Positions 17,437-26,212 are shown, counted from the stretch's first letter. The stretch: 64,000 nt of DNA from Pseudaminobacter soli (ex Zhang et al. 2022) (GCF_014595955.1 NZ_JABVCF010000012.1:124001-188000), one strand, 5' to 3'. Numbers and translations: made by a program. Notes: generated by a model not told the origin, from the sequence alone.

Positions 17437-18965
17437 GCGAACTCGCCGAACGCTTCGACACCCACGATCCCGGCGCCAAGCGGGTGGCGGAAAAAGTCCG
17501 CTGCGACGCCTGCCCGGTGATGTGCTACATCGCCGAGGGCCGTACCGGCGCCTGCGACCGCTATGCGAATGCCGGCGGGAAGATCTTGCGCTGCGATCCG
17601 CTGCGCGTCCTGGAATACGCCGCCGCGAGCAATACTCCCCTCGTGCCGTTCGGCGCGGAAGCGCCAGACTGGGACGGCTCGCTGGTCAACACCTCCCGCC
17701 CTTTCGTCAGCGCCATCGGCGCCGGCACGACCTATCCCGACTACAAGCCGGCGCCCTTCATCGTCAGCCAGGAGGTCGAGGGCGTCGACCTCGTCACGGT
17801 GGTGACGGAGGGCATTTTTTCCTACTGCGGCGTGAAGGTGAAGATCGACACCGACCGCTTCGTCGGGCCGGAGACCGCGACCGTGCGCGCCCAGGGCGAG
17901 GCGGTCGGCCACGTAACCACCGGCGAATACGGCTCGCAGATGCTGTCGCTTGGCGGCGTGCATCATCTCACCGGCGGCTCGAAATCGGAGGGGCGGGTCA
18001 CCTGCGACACCCTGCTCGACCTCTGCAACAAGAAGCCGGTGGAGCTCGCGGTGGACGGCGGCGCCAGCCTCATCGTGCAGGCCGGCAAGGCGCCGGTGAT
18101 CGACGGTAAACGCGAGAGCCGGATGCGGGTCGGCTGCGGCTCGGCCACGATCGGCATGTTCGCCACCCAATGGCGCGGCCTAGTCGACGAGGTGGTCGTG
18201 GTCGACGACCACATCACCGGCGTCGTCTCCGAGCACCAGGCCGGCAAGGTGCTAGGCTGGCAGGACACCGGGATAAAGATCTTGGGGAGGCGCTCGACGC
18301 CCGGGCGCTATTTCAAGGTGTCGGAACCGGGACTCGGATGGGGCGGGACGACGATCTCCGACCCGCTGTCGATCCTCGGCGACTGGAACCCGAAGAAAGG
18401 CGCCCGGCCCGGCCTGTCGCTGCTGATGGTCTCGACCACCGGCGAGCAGTTCGCCTATTTCGAGCTGGATGAGGCGCTCAGGCCGGTGGAGAAGCCTTTT
18501 CCCGAGCGACTCAGGAAATCGGTCAGTCTGATCGAGGAGAATTGCGAGCCGGCCCTGTGCACGGTCTTGTTCGTCGGCGGCGCGGGCGGATCGCTGCGCG
18601 CGGGCGTGACCGAGAACCCCGTTAATCTCACCCGCTCCGTGCAGCGGCTGCAGACCTATGTGACCGTCGGCGGCGCGCCGGTCTATGTGTGGCCGGGCGG
18701 CGGCATCACCCTGATGGTCGACGTCATGCGCGTGCCAGACGGCGCCTTCGGCTACGTGCCGACGCCGGCGCTGGTCGCCCCGATCGAGTTCACGCTCAGG
18801 CGCGACGATTACCTCGCGCTCGGCGGCTACGAGTCTGACATCCGGACCGTGGAGGACGTCCTCGCCAGGGGCGGCGAGTATCTCAATCCTCGCCATGGCG
18901 AGATTGCATCGCGGGATAATTTCTGGCCGCCGCTGCAGCAGCTTCGGCACACCGGAGCGGCATGA
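17433..18965 (+). CDS. hnr: 6-hydroxynicotinate reductase homologue
   Basis: 510-residue iron-sulfur protein matching the ferredoxin-dependent 6-hydroxynicotinate reductase of Eubacterium barkeri, which reduces 6-hydroxynicotinate to 1,4,5,6-tetrahydro-6-oxonicotinate. N-terminal cluster: Cys24, Cys27, Cys31 and Cys41 (CDACPVMC then GAC), with Cys54 nearby. Later conserved stretches: TEGIFSYCGVKVKIDTD, GEYGSQMLSLGGVHHLTGG and RVGCGSATIGMF. Starts in an ATGA overlap with the hydroxylase gene and ends in an ATGA overlap with the UPF0280 gene, so all are translationally coupled. Substrate is inferred from family and context; other reduced N-heterocycles are possible. Confidence 0.78.
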   Translation: MSELAERFDTHDPGAKRVAEKVRCDACPVMCYIAEGRTGACDRYANAGGKILRCDPLRVLEYAAASNTPLVPFGAEAPDWDGSLVNTSRPFVSAIGAGTTYPDYKPAPFIVSQEVEGVDLVTVVTEGIFSYCGVKVKIDTDRFVGPETATVRAQGEAVGHVTTGEYGSQMLSLGGVHHLTGGSKSEGRVTCDTLLDLCNKKPVELAVDGGASLIVQAGKAPVIDGKRESRMRVGCGSATIGMFATQWRGLVDEVVVVDDHITGVVSEHQAGKVLGWQDTGIKILGRRSTPGRYFKVSEPGLGWGGTTISDPLSILGDWNPKKGARPGLSLLMVSTTGEQFAYFELDEALRPVEKPFPERLRKSVSLIEENCEPALCTVLFVGGAGGSLRAGVTENPVNLTRSVQRLQTYVTVGGAPVYVWPGGGITLMVDVMRVPDGAFGYVPTPALVAPIEFTLRRDDYLALGGYESDIRTVEDVLARGGEYLNPRHGEIASRDNFWPPLQQLRHTGAA

Positions 18966-19897
18966 TGGAAGCTCCGTCCGCCCGCTGGCTGCCCGACGGC
19001 AGGCGGCTCCACCTCCACCACGGGCCGATCGACCTGATCGTTGAGGCGTTCGGCAGGCCGGATCAGATTTCAGCGGCCTACGCTCAAGCGGTCAGACGGT
19101 TTCAGACGGTGCTAGCGGAACTCGTGGACGAACTGCCGGACCTGCGGCGGCCGTCCTCGCTGCAAGGCAGCCGTGCGTTCAGAGGACCGACGGCCCGGCG
19201 AATGGAGGCTGCCACGACGCCGCTGGCCGAAAACTTCATCACGCCGATGGCTGCGGTCGCCGGTTCGGTGGCCGACGAGGTCATGGCGGCGATGATCTCG
19301 GGTCGCCTCCTGGACCGCGCCTATGTGAACAATGGCGGCGATATCGCGCTGCATCTTGCGTCGGGGCAGGAACTCACGCTGGCCATCGCCGGCACGGGCC
19401 ACGGCTTCGCCGACCGGATCGTCGTGCGCGCGGACGAACAAGTGCGCGGCGTCGCCACCAGCGGCTGGCGGGGCCGCAGTTTCTCGCTCGGCATCGCCGA
19501 TGCCGTCACGGTGCTGGCGCGGATAGGCGCTGAAGCCGACGCCGCCGCGACCATCATCGCCAATGCCGTCGACCTGCCCGGTCACCCGGCGGTGCAGCGG
19601 CAGCCGGCGCGTGAAATCGCGCCCGACAGCGATCTGGGCGGCATTCCCGTCACGGTGGGCGTCGGCACGCTTACTGCGGAGGAGATTGCGGAGGCGCTGG
19701 AGCGTGGGTTGTCTGTGGCGGAGGATTTGCGCCGACGAGAGTTGATCATCGCGGCGGCGCTGTTTCTGGCGGGAGATGCGAGGGTGGCGGGGGATATTTT
19801 GCCGGCTCTGACCAACGAAACCGAGACCAGCTTAGCCGAGTCGAGCCGTGTAATGCCTCGAGGGTCCGTCCTCGCCCACCGGAGTTTCCCAGCATGA
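18962..19897 (+). CDS. UPF0280 family protein (ApbE-like fold)
   Basis: 311 residues of the UPF0280 family, distantly related in fold to the ApbE flavin transferases; no established function. Recognisable core: MAAVAGSVADEVMAAM near residue 95, AYVNNGGDIALHL near residue 120, and GIADAVTVLA near residue 180, close to the flavin/Mg-binding loops of ApbE. Overlaps the 6-hydroxynicotinate reductase gene by four bases and marR by four bases. The tight coupling suggests a partner or maturation role for the reductase, for example flavin handling; that is inference. Confidence 0.75.
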   Translation: MMEAPSARWLPDGRRLHLHHGPIDLIVEAFGRPDQISAAYAQAVRRFQTVLAELVDELPDLRRPSSLQGSRAFRGPTARRMEAATTPLAENFITPMAAVAGSVADEVMAAMISGRLLDRAYVNNGGDIALHLASGQELTLAIAGTGHGFADRIVVRADEQVRGVATSGWRGRSFSLGIADAVTVLARIGAEADAAATIIANAVDLPGHPAVQRQPAREIAPDSDLGGIPVTVGVGTLTAEEIAEALERGLSVAEDLRRRELIIAAALFLAGDARVAGDILPALTNETETSLAESSRVMPRGSVLAHRSFPA

Positions 19898-20349
19898 CCG
19901 GCGAAGACAACGTGCTGAAACTCGTCGACGCCGAGCCGTCCGACGTATATCGCCTGCAGGATCAGATCGGCTTCCTCCTGCGGCGCGCGCACCAGCGGCA
20001 TGTCGCGATCTTCGCCTCGCGCATCGCCGACCTGACGCCGCCGCAGTTCGCCGCCCTCGCCCGCCTGCGCGACATTGGCGAGACCTCGCAGAACCAGCTT
20101 GGTGCCCTGATCGCGATGGACGCCGCCACGGTGAAGGGCGTGATCGACCGGCTCAAGGCGCGCGGTCTGGTGGAGATCCAGAAAAGCGTGTCCGACAAGC
20201 GGCGGTTGATGGTACGGCTCACGGACGAGGGACGCCGGGTCGTCGAGGAACTCATCCCGCGCGCCGCCGCGATCAGCAAGGAGACGCTGTCGCCGCTTTC
20301 GGAACGCGAGGCCTTGACGCTGATCAAGCTGCTTTCCAAGATCGTCTGA
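19894..20349 (+). CDS. MarR-family transcriptional regulator
   Basis: 151-residue winged-helix regulator. DNA-binding part: LTPPQFAALARLRDIGETSQNQLGALIAMDAATVKGVIDRLKARGLVEIQKS, then the wing DKRRLMVRLTDEGRR. Starts in an ATGA overlap with the UPF0280 gene, so it is the last gene of the hydroxylase/reductase operon. MarR proteins commonly repress aromatic or heterocycle catabolic operons and are released by the substrate; nicotinate or 6-hydroxynicotinate is the natural guess for this one. Confidence 0.88.
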   Translation: MTGEDNVLKLVDAEPSDVYRLQDQIGFLLRRAHQRHVAIFASRIADLTPPQFAALARLRDIGETSQNQLGALIAMDAATVKGVIDRLKARGLVEIQKSVSDKRRLMVRLTDEGRRVVEELIPRAAAISKETLSPLSEREALTLIKLLSKIV

Positions 20350-20653
20350 GCTTCCCGCCTGTCCTCCCCCGGAAAACCCCAAATCGACCTCCAGAGCGGA
20401 CCGTGTACTGATACGGAAACGGGTCTTCGCCGCCGAATTCTCCAATCGGCACCCAACTGAGACGCTGCGTCTACAGGCCGCTGCCATATTGGAAAGCTGT
20501 TTTCTATCCGCACGTTGACCCAAAACTCGTTTGTATACTAATTACCTCCGGTATCACGGCTTCACCTACCGGGCATGCGCAAGAGCGCGCGGACATTCGA
20601 TCTCCGCCTGCTCGGAGACACCGCGCCCCGAAGCAAACGCGAAGAGGCGCGCG
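20350..20653. other. 304-base intergenic region, marR to fpr
   Basis: No coding frame or RNA gene recognised. It probably holds the fpr promoter: TTGACC at 20515-20520 followed by AT-rich TACTAAT around 20536-20542, with spacing (15 bases to TACTAA, 18 to TAATTA) that is not decisive. Confidence 0.5.
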
Positions 20654-21481
20654 ATGAATTCTCCCCTGGTGCTCGGCAAGACCGACGCCCGGCCCCTGGC
20701 CTTCCCGGTCCCGGCCAACGTCTATGTCGAGACGGTGGTGTCGGTCCGGCACTATACCGACCGGCTGTTCTCGTTCCGGATCACGCGGCCGCAGTCGCTG
20801 CGCTTCCGCTCCGGCGAGTTCGTCATGATCGGCCTGCCCAATGCCGAGAAGCCGGTGTTCCGCGCCTATTCGGTGGCCAGCCCGGCCTGGGACGAGGAAC
20901 TGGAGTTCTTCTCGATCAAGGTGCCGGACGGTCCGCTGACCTCGGAACTGCAGAAGATCCAGCCCGGCGACCCGATCCTGATGCGCCAGAAGGCCACCGG
21001 CACGCTCGTCGTCGACGCGCTCACGCCGGCCAAGCGGGTGTTCATGATCTCGACCGGCACCGGCTTCGCGCCCTTCGCCAGCCTGCTGCGCGACCCGGAG
21101 ACCTACGAGAAATTCGAGCAGGTCGTGGTTACTCACACCTGCCGCGACCGGGACGAACTCGTCTACGGCCAGGAGCTCGTCGCGAGCATTGTCGAAGATC
21201 CTCTGATCGGCGAGTTCGCGGCCGGGCGCGTGACGCTCTATTCCACGACCACCCGGGAAACCTCACCGCACATGGGCCGCATCACCGCGCTGATGGACTC
21301 CGGCAAGTTCTACGAGGACCTCGGCATCGAGAAGCTCGATCCGGCCAATGACCGCGTGATGATCTGCGGCTCCATGCACATGCTGAAGGACGTCAAGGAG
21401 CGCGTCGAAGCGCTCGGTTTCCGCGAGGGCTCGGTCAGCCATCCCGGCGACTTCGTCGTCGAGCGCGCGTTCGTGGGGTGA
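20654..21481 (+). CDS. fpr: Ferredoxin--NADP(+) reductase
   Basis: FAD-dependent reductase of 275 residues moving electrons between NADPH and ferredoxin or flavodoxin. Motifs: FRAYSVASP (FAD isoalloxazine binding), GPLTSEL, MISTGTGFAPFASLLRD (NADP pyrophosphate binding), and a terminal VVERAFVG with no extra aromatic residue, as in bacterial subclass I enzymes. ATG 20654 gives the normal N-terminus; the frame is open further upstream. It lies 304 bases after marR, probably with its own promoter. It could supply low-potential electrons to the reductase upstream but is also a common housekeeping and oxidative-stress gene. Confidence 0.93.
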   Translation: MNSPLVLGKTDARPLAFPVPANVYVETVVSVRHYTDRLFSFRITRPQSLRFRSGEFVMIGLPNAEKPVFRAYSVASPAWDEELEFFSIKVPDGPLTSELQKIQPGDPILMRQKATGTLVVDALTPAKRVFMISTGTGFAPFASLLRDPETYEKFEQVVVTHTCRDRDELVYGQELVASIVEDPLIGEFAAGRVTLYSTTTRETSPHMGRITALMDSGKFYEDLGIEKLDPANDRVMICGSMHMLKDVKERVEALGFREGSVSHPGDFVVERAFVG

Positions 21482-21596
21482 GTGGGGTCCTCATCCTGGC
21501 TGATCAGGCTGGCGATGAGCTCATCCCGGGTCATGCCTTCAATGTAGACTTATTCCGCCGCGACTTCCAACGCCGCGGAACCTGGCGCCGGAATCC

Positions 21597-23006
21597 TCAA
21601 TCGAATGCCCGGCTCTCCTTGGTCAGGCCGAGGCGCTCGCGGATCAGCCAGCGCCGCATCAGCAGTATCGCGACCACGACCAGTCCTATCGACAGCCCGA
21701 TCCAGATGCCGCTGCCCTTGAGGCCGAGCGGAAACGCCAGCAGCACGCCCAGCGGCAGGCCGACGCCCCAATATCCGAGGGCTGCGTAGACCATCGGCAT
21801 GCGCGTGTCGTGCAGGCCGCGCAGCATGCCTGCACCGACCGCCTGCGCCCCGTCCGCTATCTGGAAGAGGGCAGCGAAGGCCAGGAAGGTGACCGCCAGG
21901 ACGACCACCTCCGCATTCTCCGGTCGGCCGAGATCGACGAAAGCGGCGATCAGAAGCTCGGGAATCGAGATCATCGTCAGTGCCATCAGCGCCATGAAGC
22001 CGACGCCGATCACGAGCGCCGTCCATCCAGCGCGGCGGATGCCATCGGGATCGCGCGCGCCGAGAGCCAGGCCTACCCGCACTGTCACCGCCTGATTGAC
22101 GCCGAGCGGAACCATGAAGGTGATCGAGGCGATCTGCATGGCTATCGAATGGGCTGCGAGCGAAGCCGCCGAGATCAGTCCCATGAGCAAGGCCGCGACG
22201 TTGAAGACGGAGACCTCGAACAGGAGAATGCCGCCGATCGGCAGGCCGAGCTTGATCAGCGCCAGGAAGCGCGGCCAATCGGGGCGCCAGAAGCGGCCGA
22301 AAAGGTGATAGCGGCGGAAGGTCCGCTCCAGCGACACAACTAATGCCATGCCGAGGAACATGCCGAAACTCGCCAGTGAGGTGGCGAGTCCGGCACCGGC
22401 TATGCCCATATCCGGAAGCCCGAGCCGGCCGAACATCAACGCCCAGGCGAGCAGTGCGTTGAGCGCCACGGCGGCGAAGACGACCACCAGCGCCCATCCC
22501 GGTCGCTCCAGCGCCGAGATGAAGGAACGCAGCACGATATACCCGTAGAAGGGCAGTGCGGCCCACTGCAGCCAGCGCAGGTAGTGGGCTGCATCCGCCG
22601 CAAGCGCGGGTTCCTGCCCCATGGCGAGCAGAACGTGCTCGGCGTTCCAGAGAAACAGCCAGATCGGAATGCAGGCGAAGACGGCGACCCACAGGCCCTG
22701 CCGGACCGTGCGCCGCACGTCCCGGACGGAATGGCGGCGGCGCCCGAGTTCGGTCGCCATCATGGGGGACGTCGCCAGGACGAGACCGAGGCCGAAGATG
22801 TAGGGTGCGAAGTAGAGGTTGGAGCCGAGCGCGCCTGCGGCCAGGGTCTCTGGGCCGATCCGGCCCATGAGCAGGACATCGGTCGCGTTCATCGCGACCT
22901 GGCCGAGATTGGTCAGAATCATCGGCCAGCTCAACGCGAGCGTTGCGCGAATCTCGTCGCGCCATGGGCTTGCCGGCGCTTTCGCGCCAGTCTCTATGGC
23001 GGTCAT
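21597..23006 (-). CDS. MATE-family multidrug efflux transporter (NorM-like)
   Basis: 469-residue membrane protein with twelve helices, exporting cationic drugs in exchange for Na+ or H+. Family marks: LSWPMILTNLGQVAMNATDVLLMGRIG at the start and VRVGLALGARDPDGIRRAGW in the middle, repeated in two halves. Start ATG 23006 (MTAIETGAK) is chosen because the upstream open frame overlaps the sorbitol-dehydrogenase gene and has no membrane character. Same strand as, and 34 bases after, that gene; common transcription is possible. Confidence 0.92.
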   Translation of the reverse strand: MTAIETGAKAPASPWRDEIRATLALSWPMILTNLGQVAMNATDVLLMGRIGPETLAAGALGSNLYFAPYIFGLGLVLATSPMMATELGRRRHSVRDVRRTVRQGLWVAVFACIPIWLFLWNAEHVLLAMGQEPALAADAAHYLRWLQWAALPFYGYIVLRSFISALERPGWALVVVFAAVALNALLAWALMFGRLGLPDMGIAGAGLATSLASFGMFLGMALVVSLERTFRRYHLFGRFWRPDWPRFLALIKLGLPIGGILLFEVSVFNVAALLMGLISAASLAAHSIAMQIASITFMVPLGVNQAVTVRVGLALGARDPDGIRRAGWTALVIGVGFMALMALTMISIPELLIAAFVDLGRPENAEVVVLAVTFLAFAALFQIADGAQAVGAGMLRGLHDTRMPMVYAALGYWGVGLPLGVLLAFPLGLKGSGIWIGLSIGLVVVAILLMRRWLIRERLGLTKESRAFD

Positions 23007-23040
23007 TGTCCTGTCTTTCCGGCGCGGACACGACAAACGG

Positions 23041-23823
23041 TCAAGTGCCGCGGACCACCGCTTCAAGGCGGTGGATCTGCATTGGTTGTGCCACGATGTA
23101 GTCGGCTTCGGAACTCGCCAGGAACACAGCCATGCCGGTGAGGTCGGCGGGGGTGGCCATCCTGCCGAAGGGCACCACCTTGCCGACCTGCCGCTTCTTC
23201 TCGCCGATCGGCAGGTTCTCGTATCTGGCGAAGAGCGAGTCGACATGGTCCCAGTGCTCGCCGTCGACTACGCCGGGTGCGATGGCGTTGACGTTGATTC
23301 CGTGCTTGATCAGGTCGAGCCCGGCCGACTGGGTGATCGAGATTACCGCGGCCTTGGTCGAGCAGTAGACCGCGACCAGCGCCTCGCCGCGGCGGCCGGC
23401 CTGGCTCGCCATATTGATGATCTTGCCGCCCTTGCCACGCGCGATCATCGAGCGCGCCGCGGACTGCAGCGTGAACAGCGTGCCGAACACATTCACCGCA
23501 TAGAGCCGCTCGTAGCTCTCTTTGGTGACTTCGACGATCGGCGCCAGATCGAACAGTGCGGCATTGTTGATGAGGATGTCGATGCCGCCGGTGCGATCGT
23601 CCACCGCCTTCACGGCCGCTTCGATGGAGGCGAGGTCGGTCACGTCGAGCTTCACCGCATAGGCGCCCTCGCCCAGTTCCCCGGCCGTGCGCTCGGCCGC
23701 CTCGATGTTGATGTCGCCGATCGCCACCATCGCGCCTTCGGCCAGATAGGCGGCTGCGAAGGCCTTGCCTATTCCGCGCGCGGCGCCGGTGATCAGTGCC
23801 GATTTGCCTTGCAGCCGTTGCAT
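23041..23823 (-). CDS. Sorbitol dehydrogenase-like short-chain dehydrogenase (SmoS type) with altered C-terminus
   Basis: 260 residues; oxidises a polyol such as D-sorbitol with NAD+. Rossmann motif TGAARGIG (residues 12-19), NNAA (85-88), Ser139, and Tyr152/Lys156 in YCSTK. The stretches NINAALFDLAPIVE-like, INMASQAGRRGEALV and IAPGVVDGEHWDHVD match SmoS of rhizobia and Rhodobacter closely. In those enzymes the chain ends DYIVAQTYNVDGGNWMS or similar; here it reads DYIVAQ then PMQIHRLEAVVRGT, as if shifted near a 7-bp hairpin (23054-23073). No sugar-alcohol transporter genes lie beside it. Function may be impaired or changed. Confidence 0.8.
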   Translation of the reverse strand: MQRLQGKSALITGAARGIGKAFAAAYLAEGAMVAIGDINIEAAERTAGELGEGAYAVKLDVTDLASIEAAVKAVDDRTGGIDILINNAALFDLAPIVEVTKESYERLYAVNVFGTLFTLQSAARSMIARGKGGKIINMASQAGRRGEALVAVYCSTKAAVISITQSAGLDLIKHGINVNAIAPGVVDGEHWDHVDSLFARYENLPIGEKKRQVGKVVPFGRMATPADLTGMAVFLASSEADYIVAQPMQIHRLEAVVRGT

Positions 23824-23998
23824 GGGAGTTCCTCCAAAGGAAGCGGGTTAGACGGATGGAGGTTTCGCTGGGCGATCAACCGGTATTGGGACACGATACT
23901 CGCAGTTGACCAAGTACTCGGTGGCGATCTTTAAGCTTTTGTCGCCGCACTCGAAACACGGATCAGAAGGATTCTCGCTCCCGGCCGGCTTGATCCGA

Positions 23999-24454
23999 TC
24001 ATTCCGGCAGGAATGATTCATCGAGAATCTGTTCGATGCTGAACGGACACTCGACCGGTAAGACGGCCTTCCGAAGGCCCGTCTCTGCGGCAGCCTTCAA
24101 TCGAGCAAGATCATAGGACCACGAGAGAACCTCGGTCGGTACGTTCTTCAGGCTAGGGCTTTCCTCTGTCAGGGCACTTATCTGGCGCCGCTGCTCAAGA
24201 ATGGTCAATTGCCATCCAGCTTTCCGCTTGTGGGGCTGCAATTGCCATTTCAAGAGATGGCGTACCAGAACTTCCAGCCGGTTCCTTATCTCCTTTCTGT
24301 CGCTCCGCCCCAGGCTCTCGATCTCCTCGGCAAGGTTCTCGCGATCGAGGTCGGCCAGTCGCCCCTCACGCAGGAGCGCGCCCTGCTCGGCGCACCAGGC
24401 AGCGTAGTCCTCGCCATAGGAGGTCAGTTGCCGTTTCAACAGGTGTCTGTTCAT
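23999..24454 (-). CDS. DUF29 domain protein
   Basis: 151 residues, one DUF29 domain covering nearly the whole chain: YGEDYAAWCAEQGALLREGRLADLD, then ENLAEEIESLGRSDRKEI, HLLKWQLQP and the C-terminal CPFSIEQILDESFLPE. Highly charged and helical; function unknown, though such genes are often plasmid- or island-borne in rhizobia and cyanobacteria. ATG 24454 is the natural domain start; the frame remains open upstream without family resemblance. Stands alone between the sorbitol dehydrogenase and cytochrome genes. Confidence 0.82.
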   Translation of the reverse strand: MNRHLLKRQLTSYGEDYAAWCAEQGALLREGRLADLDRENLAEEIESLGRSDRKEIRNRLEVLVRHLLKWQLQPHKRKAGWQLTILEQRRQISALTEESPSLKNVPTEVLSWSYDLARLKAAAETGLRKAVLPVECPFSIEQILDESFLPE

Positions 24455-24647
24455 GGCTGCAATGATGGACCCTGCAAAGACTATTTCCAAGTATGACTTG
24501 AAGCTCATGGCAAAGCGATCGAACCACCGTGGAGCCTCAACCGGCGGTTGACGCAAGGTCACAAGCCCGCCACACTTAGAATTGGACCGAATATGCCGGA
24601 AAACGGCTACTGCGCGCGGAGCGCGGGGTCCAGCGGGAGGGGGAAGC

Positions 24648-25496
24648 ATGAACCTGAAGCACATCGTCGTCTGCGCGCTGATCGGCGCAGGCGTCACCGG
24701 AGCGGCGGCAGCCGAAACCCAGATGCAGCGCGGCGAATACCTCGTCAGGGGCCCTGCGGGATGCGGCAACTGCCACACGCCGCTTGGGCCTGAGGGCTTC
24801 GACATGTCGAAGGAACTGGCGGGACGTCTCGTAGAGAAGAACGAGCACTTCACCGCCTATGCTGCCAACATCACACCCGGCGGACGGGTCGCCAGTTGGA
24901 GCGACGCCGAGTTCGCGCGAGCGATCCGCGAAGGCATCCGTCCCGATGGCAGCGTGATTGGTCCGCCGATGCCCATCACGATGTACCGCGGCCTGGGAGA
25001 TGAGGACCTTGCGGCGATCGTCGCCTTCCTCCGCACCGTGCCGGCGGTGAACGAGGAATCGCCAGAATCCGAATACCGCATTTCCCTGCCGCCGGCCTAC
25101 GGACCGCCGGTCGAGAGCGTCGAGGCGCCCGAGCGCGGAGTTACTGTAGAGTATGGTGCCTATCTCGCCGGCCCGATCTCGCACTGCATGGAATGCCACA
25201 CGCCCATGGGACCCAAGGGTCCGATGGTGGACACCGTGCCGGGCCAGGGCGGTTTCCAGTTTCACGGGCCTTGGGGCATCTCGGTCGCGTCCAACATCAC
25301 GCCCAGCGAGGATGGCATAGCCGCCCACACCGACGAAGAGTTGAAGGCGATGATCACCAAAGGCGTGCGGCCGAACGGCGCGCCGATGCTGCCGCCCATG
25401 CCCTATCCCTATCTGGCAAAGATGACGCCGGAGGATCTCGATGCCGTGGTTCTCTATCTGCGCAGCCTGAAGCCGCTGCCCGACTCACAGAAGTAG
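24648..25496 (+). CDS. Diheme c-type cytochrome, periplasmic
   Basis: 282 residues with a signal peptide (GAGVTGAAAAET) and two class I cytochrome c domains. Heme sites Cys39-x2-Cys42-His43 (CGNCH) and Cys180-x2-Cys183-His184 (CMECH); likely axial Met residues in the PPMP and LPPMPYP loops. This two-domain form is the usual electron acceptor subunit of membrane-bound dehydrogenases. ATG 24648 has GGGAGGGGG upstream. No dehydrogenase gene is adjacent, so its partner is elsewhere; a link to the molybdenum hydroxylase 7 kb to the left, as with cytochrome subunits of some nicotinate hydroxylases, is only a possibility. Confidence 0.87.
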   Translation: MNLKHIVVCALIGAGVTGAAAAETQMQRGEYLVRGPAGCGNCHTPLGPEGFDMSKELAGRLVEKNEHFTAYAANITPGGRVASWSDAEFARAIREGIRPDGSVIGPPMPITMYRGLGDEDLAAIVAFLRTVPAVNEESPESEYRISLPPAYGPPVESVEAPERGVTVEYGAYLAGPISHCMECHTPMGPKGPMVDTVPGQGGFQFHGPWGISVASNITPSEDGIAAHTDEELKAMITKGVRPNGAPMLPPMPYPYLAKMTPEDLDAVVLYLRSLKPLPDSQK

Positions 25497-25548
25497 AGGC
25501 GGCGCAGCGTCCACTCCCGCGGTGCTACCACCGCAGTGGGCTAGTTCG

Positions 25549-25573
25549 GGAACAGTTCAGCCGGCCTTGCGTT
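25549..25573 (+). promoter_or_regulatory. EcfG-type general stress promoter
   Basis: GGAAC at 25549-25553 and CGTT at 25570-25573 with a 16-base spacer, an exact match to the alphaproteobacterial EcfG/RpoE2 consensus, 42 bases before the start of the secreted-protein gene. Confidence 0.75.
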
Positions 25574-25615
25574 CGCCCGACGATAGTCGTCGAACCGAAC
25601 GGGAGAATGGCCAAC

Positions 25616-26095
25616 ATGATCCACATCCGCCATGAGGTCAGGCTTGCCGCGTTCCTGGTGCCTCTCCTGGCCACCGGGGCATCGCACGCCCAAGCTTCGC
25701 TCAACCAGGAGGCGGTGGATGCCATCGTCGGCTCGCAAGTGCACGAAGAGCAGGCCCGCGCCGCCGCCGAGCCGCAGAAGGTGATCTCTGCGATCGAGAA
25801 GACGGCCGAAAGCACCACGACCGTGCGAAAGGTATCGAAGCTCGACAAGGTCGAGATCGTGTTCCTGACGGATTCGAGCCGAATGGAAGGCGGGCCGCCG
25901 CCCGAAGTGGAATCCAAGCTCGAGGAGCACAAGCGCGAGATCAAGCAGTTGCGGAACGAGATCGAGGGCAACGCGATGCTCTATCACGCCCTCGACTCGC
26001 GTCAGGTTCTGGTGAAGGACATACTCGCCGTCGAGTTCGACAATGCGAACGGGGTTCTGATCTACGCGGCTGCGAAGCCGCCCACCAACAGGTGA
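25616..26095 (+). CDS. Secreted protein of unknown function
   Basis: About 159 residues with a clear Sec signal peptide (VRLAAFLVPLLATGASHAQA). The mature part has two alpha-rich stretches and a central strand region VEIVFLTDSS, a charged helix EVESKLEEHKREIKQLRNEIE and a terminal strand VLIYAAAKPP; no enzyme motif seen and no family recognised. ATG 25616 is preferred over 25607 because GGGAG at 25601 is 10 bases before it. An exact EcfG-type promoter lies upstream, so it is probably a general-stress gene acting in the periplasm. Confidence 0.7.
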   Translation: MIHIRHEVRLAAFLVPLLATGASHAQASLNQEAVDAIVGSQVHEEQARAAAEPQKVISAIEKTAESTTTVRKVSKLDKVEIVFLTDSSRMEGGPPPEVESKLEEHKREIKQLRNEIEGNAMLYHALDSRQVLVKDILAVEFDNANGVLIYAAAKPPTNR

Positions 26096-26186
26096 GCGAC
26101 AGAGACGGGTGGGAACACCCCGAACTCACGTGCGTCGCAACACGAGTCCAAAGACGGTCGCCGGTCGGTCTCAGCCCCCTCATCCT

Positions 26187-26212
26187 GGAACTTTGCGCCG
26201 AAAATCCTTGTT
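26187..26212 (+). promoter_or_regulatory. Near-consensus EcfG-type promoter
   Basis: GGAAC (26187-26191), 17-base spacer, TGTT (26209-26212): one mismatch to GGAAC-N16/17-CGTT. It lies 46 bases before the L,D-transpeptidase gene. Weaker than the exact copies in this window. Confidence 0.35.

Noticed and set aside
20515-20544. Sigma-70 promoter for fpr
   Set aside because: -35 is good (TTGACC) but no -10 with proper sequence at 16-18 bases stands out; left as a remark in the intergenic entry.
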